A stretch of 64,000 bases of DNA. Origin: Dermatemys mawii. Taxonomy: Eukaryota > Chordata > Testudines > Dermatemydidae. The notes below the pieces were generated by a model. The model had not been told where the DNA came from and did not search any database. It saw only the letters and a list, made by a program, of their open reading frames with translations. The stretch lies in the NCBI GenBank assembly GCA_007922305.1, contig ML677330.1, positions 2,383,109-2,447,108 on the forward strand. Reading direction: 5' to 3'. This document shows positions 1 through 12,428 of the stretch, piece by piece. Numbering within the stretch: the first letter of the stretch is position 1; each line of letters starts with the position of its first letter. A program made the position numbers and the translations under genes.

Positions 1-2079
1 TCTTCAAACGCACAGTTTAGTTCACTGGTATACATGTGCACATTGGACAGCAGAAATGAGGATTAGTTAAAGCAGTTACTTTTTTAAAAGCTTTTTAAAA
101 AATGCTTGTGTAGTATGAACAACTTATAATAGCAGTATGAAATGTCAGTTGAAGTGTTTCCCATGAGAATACGCTGTACAGATCATAAATCAGCCTCTCA
201 TAAGGATTCTTTGAAACCACATAGTAATTTTATTTCCTTTGTTTATCTCTTTTGCTTAAGTTAAATCCATTAGCATTTTATTATAATTTTCTATTATTTA
301 GATGTGTGTAGCATGTACAGACTATGTAATATAAAATCATTGATCTGAATTCTGCTCCCATTTTCACTGATGCGTTCAGAATAAATTATTTCCATCTTAT
401 GCTGGTACACCAAACAGAATTTGTCCCCTTGTTGTTTTACCTCTCAAGACAAGCATGAAGAAAATCAATCATGCGCTTGAATGTTCATTAACTGAAAGAA
501 GTATTCTATTGTACTATAAAAATCAGTTTCTTGATATTATATGATTTTTTTAACTGTATGTTCATGGTCTGTATATTTGTGGCTTTTAATAAGAGAAATA
601 AAGGAAAAACTTGGAAATTTCCAACATTCTTTTTTTTCCATGTGCCATTTTTGATAAACATCACAGAAGTTTTTTTGTAAAAGTCCCCTTTATACCATAT
701 TGATTATACTAACATAGTCCTTGGTTCTATAATACTTGTTCACATTGAACAGCACTTGCTCAGGAGCGTGGTCCCATATTGCCATGGCTACTCACCTGAA
801 TAAATAATACTTACCACAAGAAAGGACTGCAGCTTTGTGGCTTACATAAACATATTTCAGGAGAAAAATGGTAATTGTTTCAGAAAATTCTCTCCTTCTG
901 AAGGCACAGGTTTCGCTAAGCAAGTGAAAGATGTCTTATCCCTGAGTTTGAGAAATTACAGTTTATGTTCAAATATACAGTTTCATTAAACTCATTTGGG
1001 GTTTTTGCCTTTGAAGTGTGGAAAGTGTTATCTGCTATTGCCATCAAATGCATCCATACAAATTGTTCTTTACTGGCTATGAATACAAAGGAGCAAACTT
1101 TTATTCCTCATATTGACACTGGCTTTTTCAAGAATCCTTTATAAGCTTGAAAACTAGGTAAAAGTCAGGAAAAATGCTGGGTTTTGTTTTGCTAGGTGTT
1201 TGTGTATGAGAGACAGAGAGAGGAATTTGGCATTCAAATGGGCAAGAATGTTTTGGGTCAGCCTTCAAATGCATACTTGACAAGTTATTTAATTTAGTTT
1301 ACTTTTGTTTCCATCCAGCCACAATTCAAGATATAGTTCAGAGATTGCAAGACCAGTGAGGAGATGAAGCTAACTGTTAAATTTGTGAACTTGATCAGAG
1401 TTTTAAAAAAGTGATGAGCCACATTCTGTCCTCGGGCACATCTGCTTACCACTTGTGAACTTCAGTGGATGTTGTGTCTGTGGGTAGAATTTTGGTGACT
1501 GTTAGAAAAGGGATGGTACGGAAATGTGCAAGCTATTGGAATATTGTTCACAAAAGCACAGGTGTAAAACATCAGTGGGCCAACAAAAAAGTGTGTTTTC
1601 CCCCATGTACTATCTCACTTTCTGATATTTCAGTATTTTTGGCAGCAAAATTTAGTTAGTAGTTCTTGTTTGCTACTATTCTTGTAGCAGTGCTGGTAAG
1701 GAGAAAAGGAAGGACTTCTTTTATCAAATGCAAACAGAAACATGAAGGCTGTGATACCATTTTGAATTATGTGGAAATTTCAGAACCATAGTAAGAAAAT
1801 CCATGTATTCAGTTCCAGCTGCACAACCTGCAATAAATTACTTTAACCACAATGATCAGGGCACAGGTACAGAGGAACTTAGTGACTCTTTCCAAATTAC
1901 TTTTGAGAAAAATTTGACTCCAAAGGACAGATTTACGGATAAAGAGCTGTGTTCTTGCTCCTGAACACAAAGAGAAACTTCTGTTTCGTTTCGTATTTAA
2001 TACAACTCAAAAGATGTAATTGGAAACAGACATAAAAGTTTCCATGTTTCAGTGCTAAGAGCCTTCTTCACTGATCCCT

Positions 2080-2125
2080 TTTAAGGTCCCTGAAGAAGGC
2101 AATGTGTGCCAAAATCATGGAAGTT
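2080..2125 (+). repeat. Hammerhead-like retroelement relic
   Basis: This has the same layout as the 12.34-kb and 56.12-kb copies: CTGAAGA (2090-2096; the seventh core base is free to vary), one extra A, stem II GGCA/TGCC with a five-base loop (2098-2110), then AAAA instead of GAAA. Stem I is not convincing. A perfect 10-bp inverted repeat, gccttcttca/tgaagaaggc (2061-2070 and 2091-2100), overlaps it, as in inverted Penelope-like terminal copies. Confidence 0.4.
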
Positions 2126-4237
2126 CTGACTGTTTTCAAATACGTCTCTTGAATTCTGAATTCTGCTTTTAAAAAAAAAGAGAAGTAGAAGTTTCTCTCC
2201 TGGAAAGTGAAACAGGCATGAGGCTCTGTATCATTAAGAGCCGTTTTATAGAAAGTAAAACACAGAACACTGTGATTATATATTTATAGGTGTCTAGGGC
2301 CAAGTTCTGCCTACACTTAGGGTCCAATCTGGAATATCTAGAGTGCACTCAAATCCAGAAATGGGGTGGAGAACACAGCAAGGATCAGCCTTTGTCAGAG
2401 GGCAAATGGGAGCTAAAATGAAGCTTTCAGAGCTGCCACTTCCTCTCCTGACTTTGTTTGGCTTGGCAAGATGGAGGATCTGGGGAGAACCAGCTGGTAG
2501 AGGAGAGGTAGAAGATGGGGCTACATCGGCCTCCAGATTGTGGGAAAGGATCACAGCAGCAGAGAGCAGGGATTTTGACAGAAGCATTGTTGCTATTTCT
2601 CTGAAATGGGAGTAAAGAAAAGTGGCAGTTTTGGGGAAGATCACCTTCTCCTGTTCCACCACAGTAATTCCTGAAGCAGCCAACTAATAGCAAAGCAACT
2701 GAGAAAGAAAACACATTGTTCAGGGCTTCCAAAAGATACACTGTCATCCTGACCCTATCTGCCTACTGGGTTCATGTCTCCCTACACTCCCTTCTTCTTG
2801 CTCTTTCCCCTTACTGCCTGTCTTACTATATCTGAAGCCTTCTCTCCCCAGTGCGGTTTCCTGTCTCCTTCATGCTCTTCCCTTCCCAATCACTGCCTCC
2901 CCCTGTTTTCCTCTAGCCTGATTTTCTGGAGGAGTGGAAGGCTCTTGACATTTCCCAATAGTCCCTTGTGAAAATTCTAGTACCATCAGAGTGATTTTCA
3001 TATTTCTTTCTGATGGCATCATTCTCTTTTCAGGTACTAATAATTATTATCTGCCTTATAATTATAGTTACCTTGGGACTTGTTCAAAAGAACACACTTT
3101 TCCTACCCTTTGGAATAGACCAGGTTGCACTGAGCATTGTCAAACAATGCTCCTGGTGAGGATATTCCAATCAAAGTTATCACCAACACAGTCATCTAAG
3201 AGTTGAATGCTGTCCTGTATCATCAGTATGCTCACTGTGGACTTGATTGTAAAGCACATCAACATCCATGGAAGTCTTCCGACTGACTTCATTGGGCTTT
3301 GGTTCAGGCCTATATCTCTGAAGGACAAAGAACAAACATTTCTAGTGAAGCAGTGCAAGAAGATTGGAGCCACTGTTAGTTTTGCTTGAGTGCCCTAGTA
3401 AATATTGTTTATACCCCTGATTTAAGTTGAGGGTGCTCACAGGAGGTGATCAGATTTTGTAGGATGAGACTCTTTTACTCAGTTGTAGGATTAGACCCTT
3501 TTACCCATTTGAGGGTAGATTGATTCCCTAACTCCTCTAGGCTCCTCTACCTAAACTAGGCTCCTCTAAATACTTTGTGATTTATTATCCTTGTTATTGC
3601 ATGCTCAATAAATTAGATTTCTCGGGCACTCTAGTCCTTCCCTCTGGAAACTAAGTTTTGATAACTGTCACAGAGAAGATTTATGGGAATATTTTTCTTT
3701 TAGGCTAGATATAGCCCTTTGGTCAGGTATGAGGTAGAACAGGTGGTATACCTTTATGATCTTCACAGGAAAGCTGGTATTAAGTCAGTTTTTAAAATAA
3801 TTTGTTCAGTGTACCTTAGTCACTGACCGTCTGTAGAAAGTATATTGATATATAAGTTCATTATAGGATAGGAGGAACTAAACACAGTATGATAATTGAA
3901 TATAAGAAATAAGTCAGTGCATTGTCAAAATATAATTGCCCATTTACAATGACTACAAGTAAATGGCATTTAAATATAGGACATGCACGACACAAGTATC
4001 TGGAGTCTGAATAGACCTGCATGTGCACCATTGCAAATTCTAACATTTGGGCACATGTGGTAATGTGTTTGTGGAGGACAGGGGTTGAAAGCACCTGTTC
4101 TGGTATTAAAATTTAACATGGTGTGTCCGCACAGTCTTTCTCTATATTTCTAGCCCAGATGGAATTGTTGCACCTATGCACCCCAACTAAATATGAACAT
4201 TGGCTCTTGAGTTACTCTTTGCTTCACTGATCACAAG

Positions 4238-5270
4238 TTATATCTACACTGCCATCGGAGTGTATGATTGCAGCCCTATGTGGACATAACCGAGCTAGCT
4301 TTAGTTTAGCCTTCACAAGTACCGGTATCAATAAAGTCACAGCAGCACAGACTTCTATATGGGCTAGAACAGGCGTAGGCAAACTTTTTGGCCCAAGGGC
4401 CACATTGAGGTTAAAAATTGTATGGAGGGCCACATAGGGTAGGGAAACCTGGTCCCGCCTCCATCTGACCCCCTCCCACTTCCGACCCTCCTCAACCCAT
4501 CCAACCTTCCCTGCTCCCGCTCCAGAACCTGCTGCCCTAACCACCCCCAGGGATCCCACTCCCTAAACAAACCCCTGCTCCCTGTCCCATGACTACCCCC
4601 TCCCGAGACCCCACCCTTGCCCCTCTAATCGCCCCCCAGGACCACCCCTCCCTGCTCCTTGTCCCCTGACCGCTCTCTCCTGAGACCCCCCAACCCTAAC
4701 TGCCCCCCAGAATCCTACCCCCTAACCTCCCCTGCTCCCTGTCCCCTAACTGCCCTGACCCCTATCCACACCCTTGCCCCCTGACAGACCCCCGGCTCCC
4801 TGCCCTTTATACAAGGCCCTGCCCCAACCCCCTTACCACGCCACTCAGGCCTGCGAGAGCGAGACACTCTGCCCTGCAGGAGCTCACAGCCCTGCCCCCT
4901 TACCATGCTGCTCAGAACGGCAGGTGCTCAGGCCCCACAGGAGCCAGCCCTGCCCCACCGTAGCTGCGGGCCAGAGCGCTGGTGGTGCAATGTGCTGGGG
5001 CTACGGAGTGGGGGTGGGATAGCAGGGAAGGGGCTGGAGCAGCCTCTCCAGGGCCGGTCAGGAAGGGCCCGCGGGCTGTAGTTTGCCCACCCCGGGGCTA
5101 GAAGCTCGAGTAAGTACCCTGGGTTTTTTGGGAGGGCTTCTTCAGCTCACACAGAAGCCAGTGCTGTGATGACATCACTGCAGTATGTACTAACACTAGC
5201 TAGATTTAAACTTGATATGCCTACATGGGCTGCAGTTATATACCCTAAGTGCAGTGTAGACATCCCCAAA
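4238..5270. mobile_element. Older MITE-like element with long inverted repeats, split by the hAT insertion
   Basis: About 65 bp at the left (tctacactgc, gattgcagccctatgt, gagctagct) recurs inverted on the right (agctagatt, acatgggctgcagtt, gcagtgtaga). With the hAT insertion removed, these arms form a terminal or subterminal inverted repeat typical of a MITE whose ends carry the GTCTACACTGC motif common in turtle genomes. I could not fix a target duplication, so the edges are approximate. Confidence 0.65.
4370..5095. mobile_element. Non-autonomous hAT-type DNA transposon (726 bp)
   Basis: The element starts caggcgtaggcaaact and ends agtttgcccaccccgg. These are imperfect terminal inverted repeats of about 16 bp, sharing the GGCAAACT core. 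It is flanked by a perfect 8-bp direct repeat, ggctagaa, at 4362-4369 and 5096-5103, the target duplication size of hAT transposons. The interior is C-rich on the plus strand with many imperfect CCCCTG/CCCTG-type repeats and has no transposase, so it moved in trans. It sits inside an older inverted-repeat element. Confidence 0.88.
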
Positions 5271-5800
5271 CAGTTGCATGGAATAGACACAAATTGGTTT
5301 TGGATGGAACAGTTATTCTGTTTTACTTTGAAACCTCCCATAACGTTTGGGTTTTTTTAAAGACTGTGGCAATAATTGTTCCATGTCCCTCTATATGTAC
5401 TGGAAGTGTCTACTCGGATGGATCTCCTTTGCAGGGATGCAGAAGCAGAAGTGTTAATTCTGTGAGCATTTTTTCCCTTCTCTCAAGCCTATGGAGTGGG
5501 GGAGGGCAATTATGGATGCTACAGATTTCAGGTTCTGCAGGCGTATGGAGAGGCAGAAACTGGAGGAAAGGAGTGAGGTGGAGCAGCTTTGTCATATTCC
5601 CGACATTCTCATGTGGTGGGTAGCTGCCTGCCTATCTGTGCTCTGCAAGCAGCATTCTCACTGTACCCTTAGAAGCAGCTTCACATCTGTACTTCTCTTC
5701 AGGTGAGTTTCTTTTTGGCATGCATGGGTGGATGTCTATTGGCAGCATGGCACTTCCATGGGGTGATGTGTGTGCAGGAGAAGGCGAGGGTCAAAGAAAC

Positions 5801-5803
<3 letters not shown>

Positions 5804-5833
<30 letters not shown>
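5804..5833 (+). repeat. Poly-A tract (30 A)
   Basis: This is an uninterrupted run of 30 adenines, and it creates a false poly-Lys/poly-Phe ORF on both strands. It could be the tail of a retroposed RNA, but no recognisable element or flanking duplication precedes it. Confidence 0.9.
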
Positions 5834-5835
<2 letters not shown>

Positions 5836-7384
5836 AGGTTTGGCCCTCTGTGGGATTATAGGTTCCTTGGGAACTGTGGTGATGGAAGGCCACATTTGGG
5901 GTTTTCTTTGTGGATCCCTAAGCTTTCCCTATAGGGGAATATTTGTAGAAACTGAAAAAAAGAACTGAAGCCCTCTGAAGGAGAATTGAAAATTTGTTAT
6001 TTTCATTGTACCATGTTGATTCTCTGCAGTTGTCAAAACAGAGATAGTAGAACAGATCCTTGTTTCATATGACTTATTTGAACAAATGGATTGATTTCTG
6101 TGGGGGTGGGAGTGGTTCTTCAGAATTATTCCAGGAAAGAATAAAATCTAATTAATCAAAGTCAATATGCCACAGCTGTTACAACAATCCATCTCTGCTG
6201 AGCTCTAGCCAGCTAATTTTGAGAAGTGACATTTTTCACAGTTTGTTTTCTCATCAACATGACACCAGCCACATCAAATATATTCACAGAGTGACGTTGG
6301 CATTGATGAATTAGCCATGTGCTTCCTATTTATGGGTACAGGAGTTTCAAATTCTTCAAGAGAAATGAGAATTTTTAGGCAGAGGGTTAGAGATTCTTAT
6401 CTGTTCTGTGCACATGCTCAGTGTTTAAGTACATTTATTTCATGTGCATGGGTGAGGAGAGTAGGCAATCACTTCAAGACCACAATTTTGATACAAGCTG
6501 TTCTTTTACAGCCAGCTGTTTATAATCTGTTGTTTCTTAGTGCACCACATCGTGTATTGTCCTCAATGATTAAAATTAAGTATCCTTAGGGTCTTTATTT
6601 TATTTACCAAGGTAATTGAAGGTTGTTTAATTATGGTCCCTGGTGACAGAAGGAAATTGTTTGGCATTTCTCTCTTTTCCTGTCCTGTTAGTCAAGGGCA
6701 CTGATATACAGTGATTCGCTAATATACACTTCACCTACCAAGAAGCATGGGATCTGTGAACACCTGTATATAAGCCCACCCGTTTCCTTCCCATTCATGG
6801 AAGAATTAACTGACTATTCTTTGAATTAGCCAGGTGGTACAAAAATTGACCAGCATAGATCCGTACACATTCTCTATGGTGTAATTTGACATTGCAATAA
6901 GACAGAATCTGTTGTGAATGGGCCTTATTCCATCTCTTCAGATGATCCTTGAGCATCATCCATACATATGAAGACAGATGGAAATGATCTGTGGGGGGTT
7001 TTGGCAATGTTATATCTTTTCTTTGCTACTGTCTTAACAAATCTCACAGTTCAAACAAAACATCAAATGTAATTCCTACATTTTGCAGGAGCATGACAGA
7101 GATGATGATGTTTCAGATGCCATTGTACTAGGCACATTGCTTGACACCTCTCTCTTTGACTGTGGAAACTTCACAAATGTTTCTAAAGAGAAGGGTACTC
7201 ATTCGACACTTCTTTAATAGAAGCTGAGTTGATAGCATACCCAGGATCTTGCCACTGGTGAGCAGACCTATCACCACACTCTTAGCACAGAAGTGTATTT
7301 GTTATTTATCCTTGGAAAACAGGTTTCAGTGAGTATGTGACTTGTTGAAGAATCACCTGCAAATGATTCATGCTGTTTGTTAGA

Positions 7385-7918
7385 GCTGGTTGGGAATTTT
7401 CTATCACAATGATTTTTCTATGCAATTTCTGTAAAATTGAAATGTTCAGTTTCACCCAAATTGGAATATTTCATTTAGTTGAACTGACCTGACGTTTCAT
7501 TTTGAATCAGCGCAGTAAAACATTAAACTCTGTTTACTTGTCCTCGCAGTGGCTTGTGGGAGTTGTAGTTTGGGCCCCCTTTCTCTCCTATGGACCAGTC
7601 TCACCGACAACACCTAATCTCCCTCTGGCTGAGCTTGATGTGATGCATCATGGAAGTCCTGTAACTCTGGGTACATCATGGGAGATGATGTCCATCCAGG
7701 ATGCCTGGCCCTAGGTGGGAATAGTGTCAATGTGCCACAATGGGAAAATTCAGTTAAAGTTGATCTGACTATAAATTAAGCATGTCAGGTCATTTCAACA
7801 AACCAAAACGAAACATTTTAATTTCAGAGATGTTGAAATGTTTCATTTCAGTTGAAAATATTGAAGCAAAAGTTTTTGACACCTCCAAACTGAAAGTTTT
7901 CTGATTTTGCTCCGCTGT
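7385..7918. mobile_element. Possible inverted-repeat (MITE-like) element
   Basis: T/A-rich arms resemble each other in inverse orientation. The left arm holds agttgaactgacctgac; the reverse complement of the right arm holds tgttgaaatgacctgac, and both sides carry the gaaatgtttcattt type of repeat. The core contains a gggagttgtagtttgggcccc segment and a gatgcatcatgg segment. Edges and family are uncertain. Confidence 0.42.
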
Positions 7919-8019
7919 ACTATTGATGTTTCAGACAGCGTCTCCAGCAGTAAGTTCCAGCCTATAATAACAGTCCAGGCAGACAAAGAGACTGAGATAC
8001 TGAGTTAGCAGATGGTGAG

Positions 8020-8640
8020 CTAGTCCTGACTGATTTTCTTCAACATTCCGGAGGCACTGTCAGATGCAAAATCATTACAGTTACTCTGCAGGAAGTTTTC
8101 AGTGAATGTACTGCACCTCAGACATTCCAAAAAAACAGCTATAATGCTTGCAGATGTACAGCCAGTCAGATGGGCCAGCTTCAAAGAGAAAGACAGTGGT
8201 CTGCATCTAGAGATGGTCCAATTACTGCCAAATGCACACAATCAAGACCAAGTGGTAGCTTGGAAGTTGTTTGGCTCTATTCGCCTGTATATTTGGAATG
8301 CTTCTCCCCCCGCCAGCCCATTTTGGCCATAATCTATTCAAGGATATCCTTACTGAAAAACTCATCCCATGTTGGGTCCATTCCAGTTCCTTCTGTATAT
8401 CTGCATGAGTAGGAAAATCAGTCAGAGCCTTCTGATACTTCTCAATTTTTTATGTTATATGATAAATCTGACAGATGGTTTCTTGTTGGGCAGAAATACG
8501 CCTGGCTGCATTATTTTTTTGGCCCAAGAGAGGTTTGATTACTTCAGCAAGTATTTTTCAGCTGCAAGATGTGCTTTTGATAGCTTGTGAATGTAGTTTT
8601 TGTTCCATAGAACTTTCTGTCACACTGACTTATTGTCACC
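8020..8640 (-). pseudogene. Possible degraded coding relic, minus strand
   Basis: Minus-strand translation gives short protein-like runs in shifting frames, for example ADIQKELEW near 8.38 kb and a 73-codon open frame at 8020-8241, broken by several stops and frameshifts. This could be an old retrocopy or transposase remnant. I do not recognise the parent, and chance cannot be excluded. Confidence 0.2.
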
Positions 8641-8899
8641 ATATGAGGTGATTTTGTAGTTCACACCATGGACAGCCAAACTCCTAGCAATTTTTCATTT
8701 TCCAAACTCCTCACTTTTAGATATAATAACCACCCATCATCTTGTTCTTCCAAATGAGCTGTTAGGGTAGTCAGATTGCATTTCAGGCACCAGCTAATGC
8801 TGCTGTAAGGAACAGTGCTGGTGACTGCATCCATGCTTTCAGATCCTGCTATTCATGGACTGATGCTTTCTGTTGGACTCTTCAGAGGTGTTCTATGTC

Positions 8900-8921
8900 T
8901 TTTTTTTTTTTTTTTTTTTTT
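8900..8921 (-). repeat. Poly-T tract (22 T)
   Basis: This is a run of 22 thymines. On the minus strand it would be a poly-A tail for sequence just above it (8.92-9.4 kb), but I cannot name a retroposon there. Confidence 0.85.
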
Positions 8922-11708
8922 GTACTTGTGCTCTTACCGTCTAACTCAGACTACATAGGGAACTAAACCAACTTTAGCAAATTCATAGCTTTAGATTCTA
9001 TATTAAAAATAAAAGAAGAGACGAATCAAGAAGAAGGGAAAAATGCAAATAAAACAAAAAGCTACATACGTACTTGTACTCAGACTGAGGACTGGCTTGA
9101 GGTCTTGATCCCTCTGGGTTTCACTAGTTAAGGTCTGGTCTGAGGTTTCGTTCCTAAGTTTTTCCAGCTGGTTGGGGTCCAGTCTGGAGTCCTGTACAAG
9201 GTTCCTACGGATGAAGTCCGGTTTAGTGTCCTGGGTTCCTGCTGTTCAGATTTAGCTGAATTATTGCCGGGCCTGAATCTGTTCCTCCTCTTCATCTGAA
9301 AGGAAAGATCTTGGGTTCCTGTAGTTCCCATCTTCTTGAGTCAGGAAGCAGCACACGTAAGACTTGGTGATGTGTTTGCTGCAGTGGAAACAGGAGGTCC
9401 AATGGAGGTTGCAAAGGGTTAGGGGGGCTGTGTGTGTGGGAGGGAGGGAGGGAGAGAAATCAGAACAATGAGCTAGGAAGATGATCTTGGCAGCAGCATT
9501 TTAAATGGATTTAAGAGCGGCAGTATGTCCTTTGTCAAAAGGACGTGGAATAGGGACAGGGTTGGGGTCTACATAAATTTCTCCTGATTAAGGCTAGCAA
9601 GGCACAATTCTGCTTTAAAAATATATATTAAAATCACATTTACAAGAGAGATTTAAAACAATAAATCAATTCCCACCTCAAAAGGGATTCATTTCTCTTA
9701 CTGTAAAAAATCAATGGTCCATTTAATCTACTCTCATATTGCTGTCAAGGGCCAGTACCAAACACAAGAAACTCCATAGTAGATGTTTATGGAATAACCT
9801 GCCGATAGTGCTTTCATGCATCTCTACTGTCAGTGCTTTTGTTTTTGTGGACATTTTTTTTTTCCAATTTTTGAAGAAGGATCTTTTCCTGTCCCTGCAT
9901 TTCATTGTTTAGAGGGTGGCCATCACTCCAGCCAAGGATGACTAGACCCCTTGATCTTGTCAGTGATGTTCCGTTGGCCAGAAGGAGTTGCGGCAGAACG
10001 TTTTAAAGTGCTCCCTCCCTCCCTCCAGGAGACTGGGTATGCAACTTCTGCAGCTAAGCTGTTTGTGATCACTATACTTTTTAACGGCAGTCGTTTAGAC
10101 TCATACAAAAAAGAACCAATAGATTTTCATCAGTAGAAGTAATTTAGCTAGTGGAGGAGCTCCTTTTAAAAAACCTACCGTCCACCTATGTTCTAAAAAT
10201 CTTTTACAAGAAAGAAAAACCCAGTCATCAGACTACTAGGAATATCACATTAAAACACCTAATTTAATGCCAGTCTTGCTAAACATGTAATTAGGTGGGG
10301 CAGAGGGGAGGGAGGAGAGAGGAAATGGAGATCAATTATTTTTAATGGCTTCATGATGAACAGATTTGACAACAGTCAGTTTTTAACCAGCGGGAATCTG
10401 GAACTAGCTAAGGTAATGCAAAAAGAAAAATTTGCCATCTTTTCCCTTATCTGAGTTTAAAGTGGATGATTTGTTAAATTGCTATTTGACACTGAAAAAA
10501 CTTTTAAAAATAGGTATTTTGAAGTTCTCACTGAAAATAATAAATGGCTAGCAATTCATGTAGCTACTTTGAAGCTGAATTCCTGCTTCATTTTTCTGAA
10601 ACTCTGTTCTAGTGGATATGTATTTACATAAAAGGCTTCAGACAGCTGCTAGTAACAATTTCACAACCTATCTTACTGCATAGTGTTTAGAAAATTGTCA
10701 TACTTTTAGTTATATGAATCAGACCTAGTCTATGAATTCCAATATGCATCTGTGACAATCTTTAACTAGTATAATTTAACATTATGTCAAATTAGTGTCA
10801 TAGTGACAAAAATAACTCAGATATATATAGTAAAATATGATTGGACAATAAAGTGCCAAATCTTGATCCCACTGAAGTCAGTGGTTAAACTTCCAGTGAC
10901 TTTAGCGGGACTTTAATTAAGCCCAAAGATTACTTGTGCATTTGTTAAATTATTGCAGTGAGATGGACACACATGTCTCAATTCATCTATTTGTGAGCAC
11001 AGAATTTTGCATGAAAAATGTGTGAGCAGACTCTGCTACTTGTTTGTACCCTAAAATGAATCCAAACTGTATAGAGCAAAATCCTGCTTTTGTATCCAGA
11101 ATGGGAATCTCAGTTCCATGTTTTGCACTTCTGCAAATCTCCCATAGGTGTGGAATTTTGGTGTTAGTCTTGCATGCAGAATATACAATAGAGATCCACA
11201 GGTGTGACTGGAGAAGATACTTAGGTCCAAAATATTTCATTTAACAAAAACTGGCCTGGAAAAGCAACCTGAATGATTCAAGCAAGTTTGGGAGCTAAAT
11301 ACAGATTTGGTGTTTATTATATTAGCTTGTTAGCATATTGGTTCATTTCTAGTTATATGCATAAACATAAATTAAATAATAACAGACCTAAAAGTGGCAA
11401 TTCTTCAACAAAAAAACCTTAAAAAACAGACTCCAATGAGAAACTGCTGAACTGGAATTAATTTGCAAACTGGATCCCATTAGATTGGGCTTGAATAAAG
11501 GCTGGGAGTGGCTGGGTCATTACATACTGAAATCTATTTCCCCAGGCTAAGTTTTCCCCTACTGTTACTCACACCGTCTTGTCACCTGTTTGAAGTGGGC
11601 CATCCAGATTATCACTACAAAAGTGTTTTTTTTTTTCTCCTGCTGATAATAGCTCATCTTAATTGATTAGGCTCTTGGAGTTGGTATAGCAACCCCCATC
11701 TTTTCTTG

Positions 11709-11754
<46 letters not shown>
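11709..11754. repeat. (GT)n microsatellite, about 23 units
   Basis: This is a pure GT dinucleotide run. It abuts the tgtgacaaag start of the LTR relic that follows. Confidence 0.95.
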
Positions 11755-11756
<2 letters not shown>

Positions 11757-12203
11757 TGTGACAAAGTTCCGAGTCTGTATTTATGGGTCCTACGCTTCCT
11801 GGCAGATTTAGGGGCCTCAGAAACTCATCTACGCTCCAGAGTGACTTCCCTTTCTCAGTATAATTGGCAAGAGTCACTGCCTAATGAGCTATCTTCATCA
11901 CAGGCCAGTATGGAAAGTGGAAAGGGAGGAATACCCCACAGACTTTGTTGCTCTGTAGAGCTTACTAAGCACAGTTTGGCCTCCTGAATGAACTGAGTCT
12001 CACTTCTCCTCTCAAGAGGATTTCTGTAGAATATGGAAGGAGATGGGGGGAACCCGGGCCCACCCTCTACTCCGGGTTCCAGGTGTCTTGATTGGCCTGG
12101 AGTAGCCTTTGTTTGGCTATCCAGGGAACAGGGACCTGCACATCCTGAGGCTGATATACCTGCCTTCCAGCACTCTCTTATACCCTTCTGGACTGACTCC
12201 GTC
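11757..12203 (+). mobile_element. Degenerate LTR relic
   Basis: It begins tgtgacaaagttccgag and contains ggaacccgggcccaccctc followed by tactccgggttcc. These segments match, from memory, a common turtle LTR family that starts TGTGACAAAGTTCC. The copy is shortened and diverged, with no coding sequence. The ends are approximate, with microsatellites on both sides. Confidence 0.6.
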
Positions 12204-12204
12204 A

Positions 12205-12251
12205 GTATATAGATATAGATATAGATATATATTTAGAGAGAGAGAGAGATA

Positions 12252-12284
<33 letters not shown>
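12205..12284. repeat. Compound microsatellite (TAGATA)n(GA)n(TG)n(TA)n
   Basis: Successive short tandem arrays: tatagatatagata, gagagagaga, tgtgtgtgtg and tatatatata. It lies between an LTR relic and the hammerhead-bearing repeat. Confidence 0.93.
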
Positions 12285-12340
12285 CTTCCTACTTTATGTG
12301 TACATATCTGTCTGTCTTCCTACTGTATGTTCCACTCTGT

Positions 12341-12428
12341 GCATCTGATGAAGTGGGTTTTAGCCCACAAAAGCTTATGCCCTAATAAATTTGTTAGTCT
12401 CTAACGTGCCATAAGTACTCCTCATTCT
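12341..12428 (+). mobile_element. Retroelement 3' module with hammerhead-like core
   Basis: The segment gcatctgatgaagtggg...cacaaaagcttatgc, followed by aataaa and ttagtctctaa, is a dispersed amniote repeat. I interpret it as the terminal part of a Penelope-like element. It folds as a hammerhead: stem I GCAT (12341-12344) with ATGC (12377-12380), core CTGATGA (12345-12351), one extra A, 6-bp stem II (12353-12358 with 12363-12368), then AAAA in place of the invariant GAAA. GCTT before the cleavage site is self-complementary at AGCT. The change of G to A in GAAA should abolish cleavage. Confidence 0.6.

Noticed and set aside
2294..2747. Overlapping frames of 90-129 codons on both strands.
   Set aside because: No recognisable domain and both strands open; no splice or start context.
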